From: Actinomycetes bacterium
Lineage (GTDB): Bacteria; Actinomycetota; Actinomycetes; Mycobacteriales; Mycobacteriaceae
Reading direction: 5' to 3'
Assembly: GCA_023404955.1 (NCBI GenBank)
Contig: JAEXZY010000025.1
Coordinates: forward strand, 1-61,180
Length of the DNA stretch: 61,180 nucleotides
The position numbers were made by a program, and so were the translations under genes. The stretch's first letter is position 1, and each line of letters starts with the position of its first letter. Shown in pieces: positions 58,732 to 61,180 of the stretch. A model generated the notes under the pieces. It was not told the origin of the DNA. It saw only the letters and a list, made by a program, of their open reading frames with translations, and searched no databases.

Positions 58732-59531
58732 GACGCTTCCGCCTTCTCGTGCTCCCACAGCGCCCATGGCCGCTCACCGGTGCGGTACGCGGCGTCGAGT
58801 TCAGCGCGTTCCTTGAACGTGTCGGCGGGCTTCCAGAAGCCGAGATGCTTGTAGCCGTAGAGCTTTCCGCGGGTGGCCAGTCGGCCGCACACGTCCTCGA
58901 CCAGATCGCAGTTCTCGGTGAGCATTTCGAGGACGGCACCGGAGAGCACGAAATAGCCGCCGTTCTCCCAGATGGGCAACCGGGACACCGGCGTGATGCC
59001 GGTGACCGCGCCCGCGTGGGGACCGGATTCGACGACGTCGACGCAGTGGAACGACGACTGCGGAGGCACGATCAGCATGGACGCCATGGCGCCGGATTCC
59101 TTGACCTCGGTGATGATGTCGTTCATCGGCGCATCGGTCAGCACGTCGGCGTAGTTGGCCAGGAAGTACTCCTCACCCTCCAGGTGGGGCCGCACGCGCC
59201 GGAGACGTTCCCCGATGGGCGATTCCGCGCCGGTGTCGACGAACGTGATGGTCCAGTCGCTGATGTCGGTCTGCAGCAACTCCACCTTGCCGCCGCGGAT
59301 GACGAAGTCGTTGGACACCGACTCCCGGTAGGACAGGAAGTAGTTCTTGATGTGCTCGGCTCCGTAGCCCAGGCACAGCACGAAGTCGGTGTGGCCGAAA
59401 TGCGCGTAGTAGCGCATCACGTGCCAGATCAACGGCCGCGGACCGATCATCTGCATCGGCTTGGGAATCTCGTCATCGCTGCCGTTACGCATCCGCATGC
59501 CGTAACCGCCGCAGAACAGGACGACCTTCAT
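58728..59531 (-). CDS. Sugar-1-phosphate nucleotidyltransferase (RfbF-like cytidylyltransferase)
   Basis: A 267-residue nucleotidyltransferase. VLFCGGYGMRMRNGSDDEIPKPMQM is cut here to CGGYGMRMR and IPKPMQMIG, matching glucose-1-phosphate cytidylyltransferase signatures; LCLGYGAEHIKNYFLSY is characteristic of RfbF. It would make a CDP- (or other NDP-) hexose that feeds the cluster. ATG 59531 overlaps the methyltransferase stop. Confidence 0.85.
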   Translation of the reverse strand: MKVVLFCGGYGMRMRNGSDDEIPKPMQMIGPRPLIWHVMRYYAHFGHTDFVLCLGYGAEHIKNYFLSYRESVSNDFVIRGGKVELLQTDISDWTITFVDTGAESPIGERLRRVRPHLEGEEYFLANYADVLTDAPMNDIITEVKESGAMASMLIVPPQSSFHCVDVVESGPHAGAVTGITPVSRLPIWENGGYFVLSGAVLEMLTENCDLVEDVCGRLATRGKLYGYKHLGFWKPADTFKERAELDAAYRTGERPWALWEHEKAEAS

Positions 59532-60772
59532 CGTTGGTTTCCTTCCCCCAGATTGACGACGTGCAGGGTGGGCAGCGGGTACACCAGGCGCGCACCCCAC
59601 GCTCCCGCGTAGCGCAGTTGTTCGGTGATCTCCCGCTCGAGGTTCCACGGCAGCACGACGATCACGTCGGGCTGATCCTTGGCCAGCTGCACCGGATCGT
59701 GGATCGGGATACGCGTCCCCGGGGTGAATCGTCCGTGCTTGTACGGGTTTCGATCGACGGTGTACTCGAGCAGGTCGGGCCGGATACCGCAGTAGTTGAG
59801 CAGCGTGTTGCCCTTGCCGGGTGCGCCGTAGCCCACCACCCGCTCGCCGCGGGCACGGCAGTCCAGCAGGTAGCGAAGGAGTTCATGCCGGATTGTCTCC
59901 GTACGCGGCCGCAGGGTGAGGTAACCGCCGACGTCGTGCAGTCCGGCCCTCTCCTCCTCGGCCAGTGCGTCGGCGACGCGCGGCGACGGTGCGACGCCGA
60001 GTTCGGCGGGCCTGGCCCACAGCCGGATCGAACCGCCGTGCGTCGGGAGCATCTCGACATCGACGAGCGACAGCCCCCCGGCCGCGAGTGCCCGCATCGC
60101 CGACAGCACGGTGTAGTACTGGAAATGCTCGTGGTAGATGGTGTCGAATTGGCCCAGTACCACCAGGTTCAGCGCATGGTGGACCTCGATGCTGCACCAT
60201 CCGTCGTCGGCGACGAGGGTCCGCAGCGACCGGGTGAATCCGTTCAGATCGGGGATGTGGGCGTAGACGTTGTTCGCGACGACCAGATCGGCCGGGCCGT
60301 GTTCGGCTCGCGACACCGCCGCGGTCTGCTCGTCGAGAAACGCCGAGATCGTGGGTACGCCGCGCTGCCGTGCGACATCGCCGACGTTGACCGACGGTTC
60401 GATGCCCAGGCATCTGATGCCGGCGTCGACGACGTGCGTGAGCAGATAGCCGTCGTTGCTGGCCACCTCGATGACGAACGAATCAGACTGCAGGCCGATC
60501 TTTTTCGCGGCGTCCCCGACGAACTGGCGGGCGTGTTCGACCCAGCTGTCGGAGTACGACGAGAAGTAGGCGTATTCGGTGAACGTGTCCTCGGGGGTGA
60601 TCAACGCGGGGATCTGCAGCAGCAGGCAGTCCTGGCACAGCCGCAGATGCAACGGGAACGTCGCCTCCGGTGCGTCCAGTTCGCCTGCGGTGAGGAACTT
60701 CTCGCACGGCGGCGTGGCTCCGAGGTCCAGCACGCTGTGCATCCTGGTCGAGCCGCACAGTCGGCACGTCAT
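59528..60772 (-). CDS. NDP-hexose C-methyltransferase-type SAM enzyme
   Basis: A 414-residue three-domain methyltransferase. Zinc domain Cys3, Cys6, Cys46, Cys49; SAM motif VIEVASNDGYLLTHVVDAG followed by LGIEPSVNV; catalytic block TIYHEHFQYYTVLSAM with Tyr213, Glu215 and His216 in the positions of the active residues of the TcaB9/TylC3 family. The C-terminal domain (VVGYGAPGKGNTLLNYCGI) closes over the sugar. It adds a methyl branch to a keto-sugar. It is a paralogue of the first half of the fusion protein at 54062. Confidence 0.9.
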   Translation of the reverse strand: MTCRLCGSTRMHSVLDLGATPPCEKFLTAGELDAPEATFPLHLRLCQDCLLLQIPALITPEDTFTEYAYFSSYSDSWVEHARQFVGDAAKKIGLQSDSFVIEVASNDGYLLTHVVDAGIRCLGIEPSVNVGDVARQRGVPTISAFLDEQTAAVSRAEHGPADLVVANNVYAHIPDLNGFTRSLRTLVADDGWCSIEVHHALNLVVLGQFDTIYHEHFQYYTVLSAMRALAAGGLSLVDVEMLPTHGGSIRLWARPAELGVAPSPRVADALAEEERAGLHDVGGYLTLRPRTETIRHELLRYLLDCRARGERVVGYGAPGKGNTLLNYCGIRPDLLEYTVDRNPYKHGRFTPGTRIPIHDPVQLAKDQPDVIVVLPWNLEREITEQLRYAGAWGARLVYPLPTLHVVNLGEGNQR

Positions 60773-61180
60773 GAGGTACATCCCTTCGCCTGGTAGCGGA
60801 ACACGGTGGTGGTCTCGTCCTGCAGGCGCACGCACCACTGCGGACTGCCGGCGAACTTCGCCTCGAACCGGTCGACGGCGTCTCCCGTTGCGTAGCCGAA
60901 GTACACGAATGCGGCCTTGGCGTCGTCGGTGAAGATGAAGTAGGTCTCCCCCGGGCTCGCGGCGGCCTCCGCCGTCACGTCGTCGAACTGTCTGCCGTCA
61001 GGGAAGCCGTCGAGGAATCCGGGCCACTTCTCGACGACGGGGGTGTCGAAAGAATCGTTGCGCGCGGCGAAGTCGACCCAGCGGGCGGTCGCTCGGGTGG
61101 GCATGCCCGCCGAGTGCAGGCTCCACAGCGTCGGGGGGGGGCGGGCGGGCGGCGGGCCCGCGGGGTGGGGGGCGGGGGCG
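60769..61180 (-). CDS. Unidentified protein, N-terminus beyond window
   Basis: The C-terminal 111 residues from ATG 61104 are clear (ETYFIFTDDAKAAFVYFG, FAGSPQWCVRLQDETTTVF, ending KGCTS), but the frame stays open upstream through LWSLHSAG into the poly-G edge, so the true start is probably outside. No family is recognised. Two Cys are present. Aromatic beta-type residues suggest a soluble domain. It overlaps the methyltransferase gene by 4 bases and belongs to the sugar operon. Confidence 0.55.
   Translation of the reverse strand, partial: APAPHPAGPPPARPPPTLWSLHSAGMPTRATARWVDFAARNDSFDTPVVEKWPGFLDGFPDGRQFDDVTAEAAASPGETYFIFTDDAKAAFVYFGYATGDAVDRFEAKFAGSPQWCVRLQDETTTVFRYQAKGCTS
61133..61180. 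other. G-rich low-complexity window edge
   Basis: The last 48 bases are almost entirely G and C in long runs, mirroring the C run at the other edge. An artefact is more likely than real sequence. Confidence 0.6.

Overview
The window is 61 kb of very GC-rich DNA with dense genes, many GTG starts and frequent 4-base stop/start overlaps. Gene content and order match the Rv0495c-Rv0541c part of the Mycobacterium tuberculosis chromosome (recalled gene order, not a database search), but long accessory stretches interrupt it. This fits a non-tuberculous, probably fast-growing, Mycobacterium/Mycolicibacterium. No rRNA, tRNA, CRISPR array, insertion sequence or prophage was seen. Both window ends run into poly-C/poly-G sequence that looks like assembly artefact.

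Layout. 0-7.6 kb: an Asp23/DUF2273 pair, a polytopic membrane protein (Rv0541c-like), a minus-strand operon joining a cytochrome-b/molybdopterin oxidase fusion to a methyltransferase, a DUF2064 protein and a GT2 glycosyltransferase, then a response regulator/histidine kinase pair. 7.6-14.8 kb: nitronate monooxygenase with a palindromic operator, galE3-mtnP, an orphan Emb-type arabinosyltransferase paralogue, and menA. 14.8-25 kb: accessory block with a DyP peroxidase operon, an ABM-domain membrane protein, a stand-alone Clp-N protein and a divergent MoxR/DUF58/VWA operon. 25-32.5 kb: a ParA/EspI-like ATPase and the cytochrome c maturation operon (TlpA-like thioredoxin, CcdA, ResB, CcsB) transcribed behind hemL and a phosphoglycerate-mutase-family protein. 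32.5-36.7 kb: F420-type nitroreductase, P450 plus PPOX protein, acidic protein, TetR and an MpaB-type oxygenase. 36.8-43.7 kb: hemA-hemC-hemD/cysG-hemB followed by four small membrane proteins. 43.8-53.8 kb: conserved core (HAD phosphatase, HadA/C-like hydratase, LPLAT acyltransferase, SDR, ribosomal protein bS22, HTH protein, proC, thioesterase-like protein, TIM-barrel isomerase, acidic membrane protein, Ppx/GppA, Rv0495c). 54-61 kb: a nucleotide-sugar cluster containing an 812-aa methyltransferase-like/aminotransferase fusion.

How the parts fit. The window joins tetrapyrrole synthesis (hemA, C, D, B, L) to haem use (cytochrome c assembly, P450, DyP, cytochrome-b oxidase) and to menaquinone (menA). 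Other genes concern the envelope: an Emb paralogue, GT2 enzyme, sugar-nucleotide enzymes and PIG-L. The least ordinary parts are the sugar cluster with its fused, partly degenerate enzyme, the DyP/ABM/Clp-N/MoxR block, and the orphan Emb paralogue.
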